Of a stretch of DNA of 64,000 nt, positions 46,301 through 51,338 are shown piece after piece. Positions within the stretch are counted from its first letter, which is position 1. Each line of letters begins with the position of its first letter. This DNA is from DSVQ01 sp964484765. GTDB lineage: Bacteria > Planctomycetota > Planctomycetia > Planctomycetales > Planctomycetaceae. The notes under the pieces are model-generated. The model made no database searches. It was not told the origin of the DNA and was given only the letters and a program-made list of their open reading frames with translations. Where the stretch lies: NCBI GenBank assembly GCA_964484765.1, contig CAZAGI010000021.1:33465-97464 (forward strand), written 5' to 3'. The position numbers were made by a program, and so were the translations under genes.

Positions 46301-46528
46301 CAGCCCGTTCAGTGTTGCGGCGAGAAGCGTCCGGGTTTCCAGGCACTCCATCGCCCGCAGTTGCGTGGCCTGAGACCGCCGCGCGGTTCGGTCTCCCGAG
46401 TTCGACAACACTGAGATTTCTGCTGCAGCCGCTTGGCTGGCCGACCGACCTGTCCGACGAGTTTGGGGCAGCCGTTGCACACGACGGGCGGCCATTTTTT
46501 GAAGCAGGCGTGAGAAGAAATTGACCAT
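43334..46528 (-). CDS. Giant beta-strand-repeat surface protein
   Basis: The 1064-residue protein begins with a basic stretch and an MECLETRTLLA motif, the N-terminal sorting-type motif of large planctomycete extracellular proteins. The rest is low-complexity Gly/Ala/Val/Thr/Asn sequence (GNITVTG, AGNDITVTGAIS and similar), expected to form a parallel beta-helix. It resembles filamentous-haemagglutinin-like proteins without a Ca2+-binding or transporter domain. It is probably secreted and cell-surface associated. Confidence 0.85.
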   Translation of the reverse strand: MVNFFSRLLQKMAARRVQRLPQTRRTGRSASQAAAAEISVLSNSGDRTARRSQATQLRAMECLETRTLLAATLNGLADGRLIYSGAGVANNLTINFDGTNYSFNDTGETITLLGTVAAIGAGSGTNTVTFNPASLAAFTQINVNGGLGNDTVTVTGFRGGQEGLIVQNNAGDGTDTLNINTNLGSAGSRLQGQAQLLAETLNLGGDVFTNNQTINLGGVSQAVNVTGTSTVHANTGTVGSTSTINGANALTIQGGSVQLTGIIGGTTPLTNVSLTSTGAGAMQVPATTVTGDISITAGAGGTNLRGNLTAGDDITITSASTTLTVAPVTLATGGAAGNDITVTGAISGTQSLGLNAAAAGNVTVSGNIALTGTAALVASGNLIDFNGSTAAAGGVTLTAPTITATALQSSGGSVNVTGNTTFDGVGNVTILANTAGAISFSGSLTGNGSNLNLQQANTVSVGGAVTNVNQFTIAKGIPGTIATATINSVTAGGIAVTATGINNRGDLVAVSGAVSLTGAVTLDGADTTNTIFSNGHNVTITGAVNDGTAGTHTLELIANGSGAVQTNAGGIGLTTRLHSLTAAGGTVNLNGVGVVNHVSVFGGVVNFNAGAASVTSSSGSGIMLFQPATVGGTLEVYNVATAPPSANMTVDTTDLAALSGFNRVNFSGGAGGTVHVVSDGLPGTSLSLTTPVTQFGGSVVTVNEGLTFTGGAASVTFFVDTTLNLNSTITGSGTVNIAKLTAGTLTVNGNIGSAGWAANPLNVFGGAGVETVHFAGEVGGVMTSFTSTDVDNITKAGASAITAQGNITINGNFSGAGLQSTTGDILVTGNVSSSGALTFLIPAGQDLQINGTTNAAGNIIVRGRGGALNAASFLGNVTTTGSFGIDSSGANTAALVNLAGSVSASSMVVRGTQINLSDDLTATAGSVHLLGNVDLFGNVVMTSSGLATHFVRVDGTINGAFDLTSNSGLGQTHFVGVIGGVTPLANLTVNAGGYNYIYQNITVTGTVDWQSGDTANAGGDVINVLAGRTITAGTAIILEADSVIVNAVTQLFAPIETVINNGAP

Positions 46529-47120
46529 CGGCGGTGACCCTAGTCGGAACGAACTGTGTGGGAAGCCAGCGAAATTAGGAAGACTGAGCTAAAAGCTTGA
46601 TCGTGGCGTGCACCTAAGTCAAGCATTGCGTGTTGTGCCGTTTGCAACTTTTGGGGAATTTCGGCTTATCGCATCAAACGGATGCAAAAAGGCGTCACGA
46701 AATCCGGCGGAGATAAGGCCGAACCGCAGTCACCCACGAAGAATCGCGGGTTCGGAGCTGCCGGGGTGATTTCTCCGCTGTCGATGGCCAAATTGCGACC
46801 AGATCCGGTTTTTCCTGCGAACTTTCCACCACGTTCGCGCCTCTCTTCTTTCGTTAACGATGGCGGTCGACGAAGTCGTCGCCATCTCATGGGGACGTTC
46901 CTCATCTCGAGGTCCTGCGGATCATGATGCTCACCCGGCAATTTTCCCAAGGCTTACCGCGACGATTGGCCAGTTTGGCGAATCGATTCGCCGTGCCCGC
47001 TGCCTGTCCCGAGTCCCCGCCAGCCCTCATCGGCGAGGCGGTGAATCCCGGTTTGCCCAGCGGCGACTCCCCGAATCCCCTCCGCACGTGACACGGCCTT
47101 GAGCCTCCGCGAGCTATCCA
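46529..47120. other. Gene-free stretch before the tRNA/EF-Tu block
   Basis: No supportable gene is present on either strand. It probably contains the divergent promoters for the surface protein and for the RNA block that begins near 47.1 kb. Confidence 0.5.
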
Positions 47121-47160
47121 CAGCCCGGTGTCACGTGAAGGACACCGGGCTGTTTCGTTT
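47121..47160 (+). terminator. Rho-independent terminator or leader attenuator
   Basis: CAGCCCGGTGTC pairs with GACACCGGGCTG across an 8-nt loop and is followed by TTTCGTTT. It lies 115 nt before the first tRNA. No gene ends just before it on this strand, so it could instead attenuate the tRNA/EF-Tu transcript. Confidence 0.7.
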
Positions 47161-47275
47161 GGCGACAGGCCGAGAGCGACTGGTCATCAACACTTCTGGT
47201 CGACCATCAGAAGCGAACGGTTCGGGTTGCGCACGGCGCGGCGCATGCTCCTTGACAATTCGGCCGAGGATTTCA

Positions 47276-47346
47276 GCACCGATGACGTAGCGGCTGCGTA
47301 CCGTCTCGCCAGGGCGGAAGCGCGGGTTCAACTCCCGCTGGGTGCT
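47276..47346 (+). tRNA. tRNA-Gly(GCC), atypical
   Basis: The 71-nt cloverleaf has acceptor GCACCGA/TGGGTGC (one G-G mismatch), D-loop with GG, anticodon stem CCGTC/GGCGG with loop TCGCCAG, and T-arm GCGGG-TTCAACT-CCCGC. Discriminator T and C2:G71 with anticodon GCC match tRNA-Gly identity. Position 33 is C, not the near-universal U. The 3' CCA is not encoded. It may be a specialised or degenerate tRNA. Confidence 0.65.
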
Positions 47347-47352
47347 TTGATC

Positions 47353-47425
47353 AGGCTGGAGACTTGAGGCTGGAGACCGTAGGAAACGGATCTTCCTCAA
47401 GTCTCCAACCTGCAGTCTCCCGCCT
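47353..47425 (+). repeat. Palindromic spacer between tRNA genes
   Basis: GGAGACTTGAGG pairs with CCTCAAGTCTCC over a 27-nt interior between tRNA-Gly and tRNA-Pro. It differs in sequence from the GAGTCAAGAG palindromes found elsewhere in the block. Confidence 0.65.
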
Positions 47426-47429
47426 TCCT

Positions 47430-47503
47430 CAGCGTGTGGGAAAGTCTGGCAATCCGCGTGGCTTGGGACCACGAGACCGTCGGTTCAACTCCGACCACGC
47501 TGA
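47430..47503 (+). tRNA. tRNA-Pro(TGG)
   Basis: The 74-nt gene has acceptor CAGCGTG/CACGCTG (7 bp, with the C1:G72 pair diagnostic of Pro), anticodon stem CGTGG/CCACG and loop CTTGGGA (anticodon TGG), and T-arm GTCGG-TTCAACT-CCGAC. Discriminator is A. CCA is not encoded. Confidence 0.88.
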
Positions 47504-47508
47504 CTGAA

Positions 47509-47603
47509 GAGACGAGAGCTTTGAGTCGAGAGTCGAGAACCAGAAAGAAGACCGCAGACATACCTTTTCTGGCTCTCGACTCTCCGCTCTTGACTCTCGA
47601 CTT
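47509..47603. repeat. GAGTCAAGAG-type palindrome, copy 1
   Basis: This ~95-bp imperfect inverted repeat has arms built from GAGTCGAGAGTC and CTGGCTCTCGACTC around a 25-nt centre. It separates tRNA-Pro from tRNA-Val. Three similar copies lie at 49265, 49950 and 51229. Confidence 0.8.
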
Positions 47604-47607
47604 CCCC

Positions 47608-47678
47608 GATCCCGTGGTCTAACGGCACGACTCCAGCCCGACATGCTGGCGACGATGGTTCGACTCCATCCGGGATCA
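47608..47678 (+). tRNA. tRNA-Val(GAC), atypical
   Basis: The acceptor GATCCCG/CGGGATC is perfect. The D-stem is GTC/GAC, the anticodon stem CCAGC/GCTGG with loop CCGACAT (anticodon GAC), and the T-arm GATGG-TTCGACT-CCATC. Discriminator is A, as in tRNA-Val. Position 33 is C instead of U, as in the tRNA-Gly. CCA is not encoded. Confidence 0.72.
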
Positions 47679-47756
47679 CTGTTGGTTCTTCCGACTCTGG
47701 CGTTACTCGTCGTACAAAAAAATCTCACGATTGGGTTGGAAGGAACCTGTCACGCC

Positions 47757-47779
47757 GCGGTCTTCGTAGTGAAGACCAG
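47757..47779 (+). promoter_or_regulatory. Hairpin just upstream of the EF-Tu paralogue
   Basis: GGTCTTC and GAAGACC form a 7-bp stem with a 5-nt loop ending at the AGGAGA ribosome site, so pairing here could affect initiation at 47793. Confidence 0.5.
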
Positions 47780-47792
47780 GAGAATCTGTCCC

Positions 47793-48968
47793 ATGAAGGA
47801 TAAACTGCATCTGAACGTCGGAACGATCGGTCACATCGATCATGGCAAAACCACGCTGACCACGGCGATTCTCGCTGTGCAGGCTCAGCGCGGTCTCGCC
47901 AAGGAGAAGGCGTATGGCGACATCGCCAAAGGGGGCATCGTCCGCGATCCCACCAAGGTGGTGACCATCACGTCCAGCCACGTCGAGTACGAAACCGAAA
48001 CGCGGCATTACGCCCACATCGATTGCCCTGGCCATGCGGATTATGTGAAGAACATGATCACCGGCGCGGCTCAGATGGATGGCGGCGTGCTGCTAATCTC
48101 GGCGGCCGATGGACCGATGCCGCAAACCCGCGAACACATCCTGCTCGCGCGGCAAGTTGGCGTGCCCCATCTCGTCGTGTTCGTCAACAAGGTTGATCTC
48201 GTCGATGACCCGGAATTGATCGAACTCGTCGAAATGGAAACACGCGACCTGCTCATCAAGCATGGTTTCGATGGAGACACGACGAGATTCGTTCGGGGCA
48301 GCGCAATTGCCGCGCTGAAAGCCCCAGCCGACGCGGTGGCAAATCGTTGCATTGTCGAGTTGCTCGCGGCGCTGGATGCGATTCCGAATCCGGTGCGATT
48401 GCTGGATCGTCCGTTCCTGATGCCGATCGAAGGGGTGTTCACCATCGAAGGCCGCGGGACGGTGGTCACTGGCAAGATCGAACAAGGGCAGATCGTTCCG
48501 GGAGACAAGGTGCAGATTCTGGGACTGACGGAGACGCGCGACAGTGTGGTCACGAGCATCGAAGCATTCAATCGAGTGCAACCCAAAGCGGTCGCCGGGG
48601 AAAACGTCGGTCTCCTGCTGCGGGGAACGAAGAGCACCGAAGTCGAACGCGGACAGGTGGTCGCTGCGCCGCGATCGATCACGGCGACGACACGGTTCCA
48701 GAGCGAAGTGTATGTGCTGAGCACGGAAGAAGGGGGGCGGCATCGGCCGTTCTTCAACGGCTATTCACCGCAGTTCTTCTTCCGCACGACCGATGCCACC
48801 GGCCGGGTCCAACTGGCCGAGGGTTCGGAGATGGCGATGCCCGGCGACAACGTGACGATGAGCGTCGATCTTGGCAAACCAGTCGCGATCGAAGCGGGCA
48901 CCCGCTTCGCCATCCGCGAAGGGGGCAAGACCGTCGGCTCAGGTGTGGTCACACAGGTGATGGGTTGA
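47793..48968 (+). CDS. Divergent elongation factor Tu paralogue
   Basis: The 391-residue protein keeps the EF-Tu frame: G1 GHIDHGKT (13-20), G3 DCPGH, G4 NKVD, G5 GSA, then beta-barrel domains 2 (GRGTVVTGKIEQG) and 3 (SEEGGRHRPFFNGY-like, LRFAIREGG). The switch I region reads IVRDPTKVVTITSSHVEYET, where ordinary EF-Tu has EEKARGITIN; the loop is altered around the GTP-linked Thr. The real start is ATG 47793 with AGGAGA upstream. It is flanked by tRNA genes, and probably delivers particular aminoacyl-tRNAs or RNAs rather than replacing the main EF-Tu. Confidence 0.85.
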   Translation: MKDKLHLNVGTIGHIDHGKTTLTTAILAVQAQRGLAKEKAYGDIAKGGIVRDPTKVVTITSSHVEYETETRHYAHIDCPGHADYVKNMITGAAQMDGGVLLISAADGPMPQTREHILLARQVGVPHLVVFVNKVDLVDDPELIELVEMETRDLLIKHGFDGDTTRFVRGSAIAALKAPADAVANRCIVELLAALDAIPNPVRLLDRPFLMPIEGVFTIEGRGTVVTGKIEQGQIVPGDKVQILGLTETRDSVVTSIEAFNRVQPKAVAGENVGLLLRGTKSTEVERGQVVAAPRSITATTRFQSEVYVLSTEEGGRHRPFFNGYSPQFFFRTTDATGRVQLAEGSEMAMPGDNVTMSVDLGKPVAIEAGTRFAIREGGKTVGSGVVTQVMG

Positions 48969-48979
48969 GGTGATCGAGT

Positions 48980-49008
48980 CCGCGGGTGAGTACTTCGCTC
49001 GCCCGCGG
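48980..49008 (+). terminator. Hairpin after the EF-Tu paralogue
   Basis: An 11-bp stem (CCGCGGGTGAG/CTCGCCCGCGG, loop TACTTCG) lies between the stop codon and tRNA-Ala. No T-run follows, so it may be a processing or stabilising structure. Confidence 0.6.
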
Positions 49009-49017
49009 CTCTGTGAA

Positions 49018-49088
49018 GGGCTCATGGTCTAATGGCACGACGCTGCTATGGCATGGCAGCAATCCGGGTTCGATTCCCGGTGGGTCCA
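49018..49088 (+). tRNA. tRNA-Ala(GGC)
   Basis: The acceptor GGGCTCA/TGGGTCC contains the G3:U70 pair that identifies tRNA-Ala. The anticodon loop is ATGGCAT (GGC), the T-arm CCGGG-TTCGATT-CCCGG, and the discriminator A. The anticodon stem is CTGCT/GGCAG. CCA is not encoded. Confidence 0.85.
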
Positions 49089-49096
49089 TTCGTTAC

Positions 49097-49182
49097 GGAA
49101 GGTAGCCGGATAAGGTTTGCCGGGCCGGTCTGCTAAACCGCGCGGCTGCAAGGTCATGAGGGTTCAAATCCCTCGCCTTCCG
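49097..49182 (+). tRNA. tRNA-Ser(GCT)
   Basis: This 86-nt gene has acceptor GGAAGGT/GCCTTCC, a CCGG/CCGG D-stem, anticodon loop CTGCTAA (GCT), a long variable arm typical of Ser tRNAs, T-arm AGGG-TTCAAAT-CCCT and discriminator G. The first anticodon-stem pair is weak. Confidence 0.87.
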
Positions 49183-49188
49183 CTTTTT

Positions 49189-49260
49189 GCCTCGATGGTG
49201 AAACGGAAATCACTCTCCGCTTCTAACGGAGCATTCTGGGTTCGAGTCCTGGTCGAGGCG
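49189..49260 (+). tRNA. tRNA-Arg(TCT)
   Basis: Acceptor GCCTCGA/TCGAGGC is perfect. The D-arm is GTGA-AACGGAAA-TCAC, the anticodon arm CTCCG-CTTCTAA-CGGAG (TCT), and the T-arm CTGGG-TTCGAGT-CCTGG. It starts 6 nt after tRNA-Ser. Confidence 0.88.
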
Positions 49261-49264
49261 TTGA

Positions 49265-49362
49265 GGAGTCAAGAGCGGAGAGTCAAGAGTCTAGAGCCAG
49301 AGCAGATCACTCGCATCACGGCGCTTTCTGGCTCTTGACTCTCGACTCTTGTCTCTCGACTT
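49265..49362. repeat. GAGTCAAGAG-type palindrome, copy 2
   Basis: An imperfect inverted repeat of about 98 bp, arms starting GAGTCAAGAGCGGAGAG and ending CTCTTGACTCTCGACTC. Confidence 0.82.
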
Positions 49363-49365
49363 TCG

Positions 49366-49428
49366 GAAGGGCCTCTCGATGGGCGTCGGCTGGAAACCGA
49401 ATGGGGGTTCGACTCCCACCGGCGCCTT
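49366..49428 (+). ncRNA. Degenerate tRNA-Ser(GGA)-like element
   Basis: The segment has a good T-arm (loop TTCGACT), an anticodon-like arm TCGG-CTGGAAA-CCGA with the Ser GGA anticodon, and closing GGCGTCGG/CCGGCGCC at 49382-49426. A normal D-arm is missing and the two closings conflict, so it is a truncated tRNA or a minihelix-like RNA rather than a working tRNA. Confidence 0.45.
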
Positions 49429-49432
49429 GACG

Positions 49433-49495
49433 CGACCAACTGCGTGTTCGGATTCCATCTGCAAGATTTCATCTGAACCTCAACTTCGTTGGTCG
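49433..49495 (+). ncRNA. Scaffold RNA unit A (Y-RNA-like candidate)
   Basis: The closing stem CGACCAAC/GTTGGTCG (8 bp) encloses ACTGCGTGTTCGGATTCCATC and a 12-nt variable insert, then TCTGAACCTCAACTTC. It is one of seven units with the same 5' and 3' blocks but different stems and inserts. Confidence 0.6.
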
Positions 49496-49508
49496 TGTCT
49501 TTGAACCG

Positions 49509-49587
49509 CCTCAACTGCCGGTCGGGACTACATCATCTTGGTAAGGTGTGCCGCAAGGCGCAATGTCTCCACCATACTTCGTTGAGG
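49509..49587 (+). ncRNA. Scaffold RNA unit B
   Basis: Closing stem CCTCAAC/GTTGAGG. The 5' block is TGCCGGTCGGGACTACATC, the 3' block TCTCCACCATACTTCG. The insert contains a GCAA tetraloop hairpin TGTGCC-GCAA-GGCGCA. Confidence 0.62.
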
Positions 49588-49612
49588 TATTTGATACAGG
49601 CCAACAGCCATT

Positions 49613-49783
49613 GATCCAACTGCCGGTTGGGACTACCCGTAACTATGACGGCCCTAAGGTAGCGAATGTCGGGCGACCGACGGCGTGAAGCGATTCGAGT
49701 CTCTCGCAGACGACGATCGCGTGTCCACTGCCGGGCTTCACGGCTCGGTAAGGACGGCGTCTCAACACACACTTCGTTGGATC
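49613..49783 (+). ncRNA. Scaffold RNA unit C with a 23S rRNA helix 69 mimic
   Basis: Closing stem GATCCAAC/GTTGGATC encloses the 5' block TGCCGGTTGGGACTACC. The ~130-nt insert begins with hairpin CCGT-AACTATG-ACGG and continues CCTAAGGTAGCGAA (49637-49666), matching the most conserved part of bacterial 23S rRNA (H69 and the strand after it), then GTCGG-GCGA-CCGAC (49668-49681), then a CGTGAAGC/GCTTCACG stem. There is no rRNA gene in the window. Confidence 0.65.
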
Positions 49784-49799
49784 GTGGCATTGGAAATGC

Positions 49800-49943
49800 G
49801 GATTGACTGCCGGATCGGAGTCCATGCACTGTCACTGCCGTAGGTCGTGGGTTCGAGTCCCACCAGTCACCCTGTAGTTGATGGTGGCTGTAGCTCAGTT
49901 GGGTAGAGCGACGAAAAACCTCTGGCCACAACTTCGTCAATTC
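49800..49943 (+). ncRNA. Scaffold RNA unit D carrying a circularly permuted tRNA
   Basis: The closing stem GGATTGAC/GTCAATTC encloses the conserved 5' and 3' blocks. The insert reads anticodon arm (loop CTGTCAC, GTC, 49824-49840), variable loop, T-arm GTGGG-TTCGAGT-CCCAC and acceptor 3' strand (to 49871), an 11-nt linker (49872-49882), then acceptor 5' strand and D-arm GCTC-AGTTGGGTA-GAGC (49883-49909). The acceptor is GTGGCTG/CAGTCAC with an added G-1:C73 pair as in tRNA-His. Thus the tRNA order is 3' half first. Confidence 0.62.
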
Positions 49944-49949
49944 GTTGTT

Positions 49950-50047
49950 GAGTCAAGAGCGGAGAGTCAAGAGTCGAGAGCCAGTCAAGAAACCTGCAGC
50001 CTGTTTGCCTTCTCCAGCTCTTGACTCTCGACTCTCTGCTCTTGACT
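49950..50047. repeat. GAGTCAAGAG-type palindrome, copy 3
   Basis: About 98 bp, arms beginning GAGTCAAGAGCGGAGAG and ending CTCTTGACTCTCGACTC-like. It lies between the permuted-tRNA unit and the basic protein gene. Confidence 0.82.
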
Positions 50048-50064
50048 GTGCGAGGGTGATTCCC

Positions 50065-50826
50065 ATGCGTGCCGACATGGCCAAAGTGATTGTGGAGCGG
50101 CCGCGGTACGGTTCTTCGCTGCCGTCACAGAAAAAGGGTTATCTCAGGACTTTGCAGGCGACGCCGATCGAGGAATGGCCTGGGCACGAACCGATGCTGG
50201 GTCGTTGGCGCGGCATGCAACGCGTGCTGAATGAGCATCTGGGTCCGATGCGGCGGTATCTGCGATCGCAAGTCGGTCGGCCGTGGAACTCGATTCACCG
50301 GGAATTATGCGAACACATTTCCTTCGACAACGCCGTGCAAAAACATGTGCTCACGCACATCGGCCAGTTCGTGCGACGAAATGTGATCTGCTGCGAAGAC
50401 CGTTTAATCCGATTGGACGACTATGGCCGCGAATGGCCGCTGTGTGCGGGCGAGATGTATGTCTGCCCGATCACCGGGTTGCTGCGAATCGCAAAGCCGT
50501 CGAAGCGACGGAGTCAGCCACAACATCTCTCTCGTTTTGGCAGTGCTCGCGGCGCGGTTTGCCTGTGTCGCGACGGCACATGGTATTCGGTGCGATTGCA
50601 ACCGCTGCCGCTCGATGGTTCGCGACGCTGGGATGTCTGGCTGAATCGATTTGTGTCGTTGGAAGACAAGGCACTTTACTCGCGAACGTACCAGCAGCAG
50701 GCCTTTGCCCTGTCGGTAACATCGACATCACAGGACGAGGTCCGTCGGCGGTTACGACACCACCAGGAAATGAGGCGGCGGAAGCGCCGGCGAACCGAAC
50801 CTGCGGCCGCGTGTGATGGCCGGTGA
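50065..50826 (+). CDS. Basic protein of unknown function in the Ro60 block
   Basis: The 253-residue protein starts MRADMAKVIVERPRYGS with GAGGGTG 7 nt upstream. A central region (LGPMRRYLRSQVGRPWNSIH, then LCEHISFDNAVQKHVLTH and MYVCPITGLLR) looks conserved and folded; Cys residues 109-113 and MYVC may bind metal. The last 25 residues are nearly all Arg/Lys/His (RRRLRHHQEMRRRKRRR). The charge and the setting between structured RNAs suggest an RNA-binding protein. I recognise no family. Its stop overlaps the start of scaffold unit E. Confidence 0.72.
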   Translation: MRADMAKVIVERPRYGSSLPSQKKGYLRTLQATPIEEWPGHEPMLGRWRGMQRVLNEHLGPMRRYLRSQVGRPWNSIHRELCEHISFDNAVQKHVLTHIGQFVRRNVICCEDRLIRLDDYGREWPLCAGEMYVCPITGLLRIAKPSKRRSQPQHLSRFGSARGAVCLCRDGTWYSVRLQPLPLDGSRRWDVWLNRFVSLEDKALYSRTYQQQAFALSVTSTSQDEVRRRLRHHQEMRRRKRRRTEPAAACDGR

Positions 50827-50887
50827 TCCTCCTGCCGGTTTGGACTCCCCATCGGCGAGCAGCTCTGACCACACTTCGTCGGATCAT
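50823..50887 (+). ncRNA. Scaffold RNA unit E
   Basis: The shortest clear unit: GATCC/GGATC closing stem (the inner three positions do not pair well), 5' block TGCCGGTTTGGACTCCCCATC, a 10-nt insert, 3' block TCTGACCACACTTCG. It overlaps the stop codon of the basic protein gene. Confidence 0.55.
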
Positions 50888-51017
50888 TTTCGCGAACCTG
50901 TTTTCTTACGACGTGTCTTCTTGTGCCGAAGACATTTTCAAATCCGCGGTCACGCGGTTTCGATGTGAAGCACTTCGAGTTCAATACCAGTTAGTTCCCG
51001 CGCTGTCCGGACCTTGT
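50888..51017 (+). other. Structured stretch between units E and F
   Basis: No protein gene. It contains hairpins GTCTTC-TTGTGCC-GAAGAC and ATCCGCG-GTCA-CGCGG, and ends CACTTCGAGTTC, which could be the 3' block of a degenerate eighth unit closed by GAAC/GTTC. Confidence 0.35.
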
Positions 51018-51076
51018 GATCCGACTGCCCGAGTGGACTACCCCTTTCCTTTCGTCTGCTCATCCTTCGTCGGATC
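51018..51076 (+). ncRNA. Scaffold RNA unit F
   Basis: Closing stem GATCCGAC/GTCGGATC, 5' block TGCCCGAGTGGACTACC, a pyrimidine-rich 12-nt insert and 3' block TCTGCTCATCCTTCG. Confidence 0.6.
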
Positions 51077-51144
51077 GGTGGACACATTCATTCAGCAAGA
51101 AGGGACCAGCGCCGATCGTGTGATCGGGCTGGCATCAGGAGCGC

Positions 51145-51222
51145 GGTTCGACTGCCGATTGGGAATCCATCTTTGCAAAAGAGTCGGGGCTTGCCCCATT
51201 CTCAATCCCCCTTCGTCGAGCC
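51145..51222 (+). ncRNA. Scaffold RNA unit G
   Basis: Closing stem GGTTCGAC/GTCGAGCC (one G-U), 5' block TGCCGATTGGGAATCCATC, an insert with hairpins CTTTTGCAAAAG-like and GGGG-CTTG-CCCC, 3' block TCTCAATCCCCCTTCG, then ATTTTTGA. The T-run may terminate transcription. Confidence 0.6.
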
Positions 51223-51228
51223 ATTTTT

Positions 51229-51325
51229 GAGTCGAGAGACGAGAGTCAAGAGTCGAGAGCCAGACAAGAAAAGCAACCTCTTGTATTTTTCTGGCTCTTG
51301 ACTCTCGTCTCTTAGCTCTTGACTG
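51229..51325. repeat. GAGTCAAGAG-type palindrome, copy 4
   Basis: About 97 bp, arms beginning GAGTCGAGAGACGAGAG and ending CTCGTCTCTTAGCTCTTGAC-like. It lies between unit G and the Ro60 gene. Confidence 0.8.
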
Positions 51326-51338
51326 ACCGGATGTCACC

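Noticed and set aside
46666..46950. Small minus-strand gene upstream of the tRNA block
   Set aside because: Composition is like random read-through, with no ribosome site and no recognisable family.
47161..47275. Another tRNA before tRNA-Gly
   Set aside because: Anticodon-like and T-arm-like hairpins occur, but no acceptor stem pairs and the T-loop is wrong.
49637..49683. Part of an rRNA operon or a homing-endonuclease insertion site
   Set aside because: Only about 30-45 nt match 23S rRNA, inside a scaffold unit; no other rRNA sequence or endonuclease gene is present.
49800..49943. Two ordinary tRNA genes back to back
   Set aside because: Neither half can complete a cloverleaf alone; the acceptor strands pair only with each other across the 11-nt linker.
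47509..51325. CRISPR array
   Set aside because: The four repeats are ~95 bp, far apart and separated by genes, with no short regular spacers and no cas genes.
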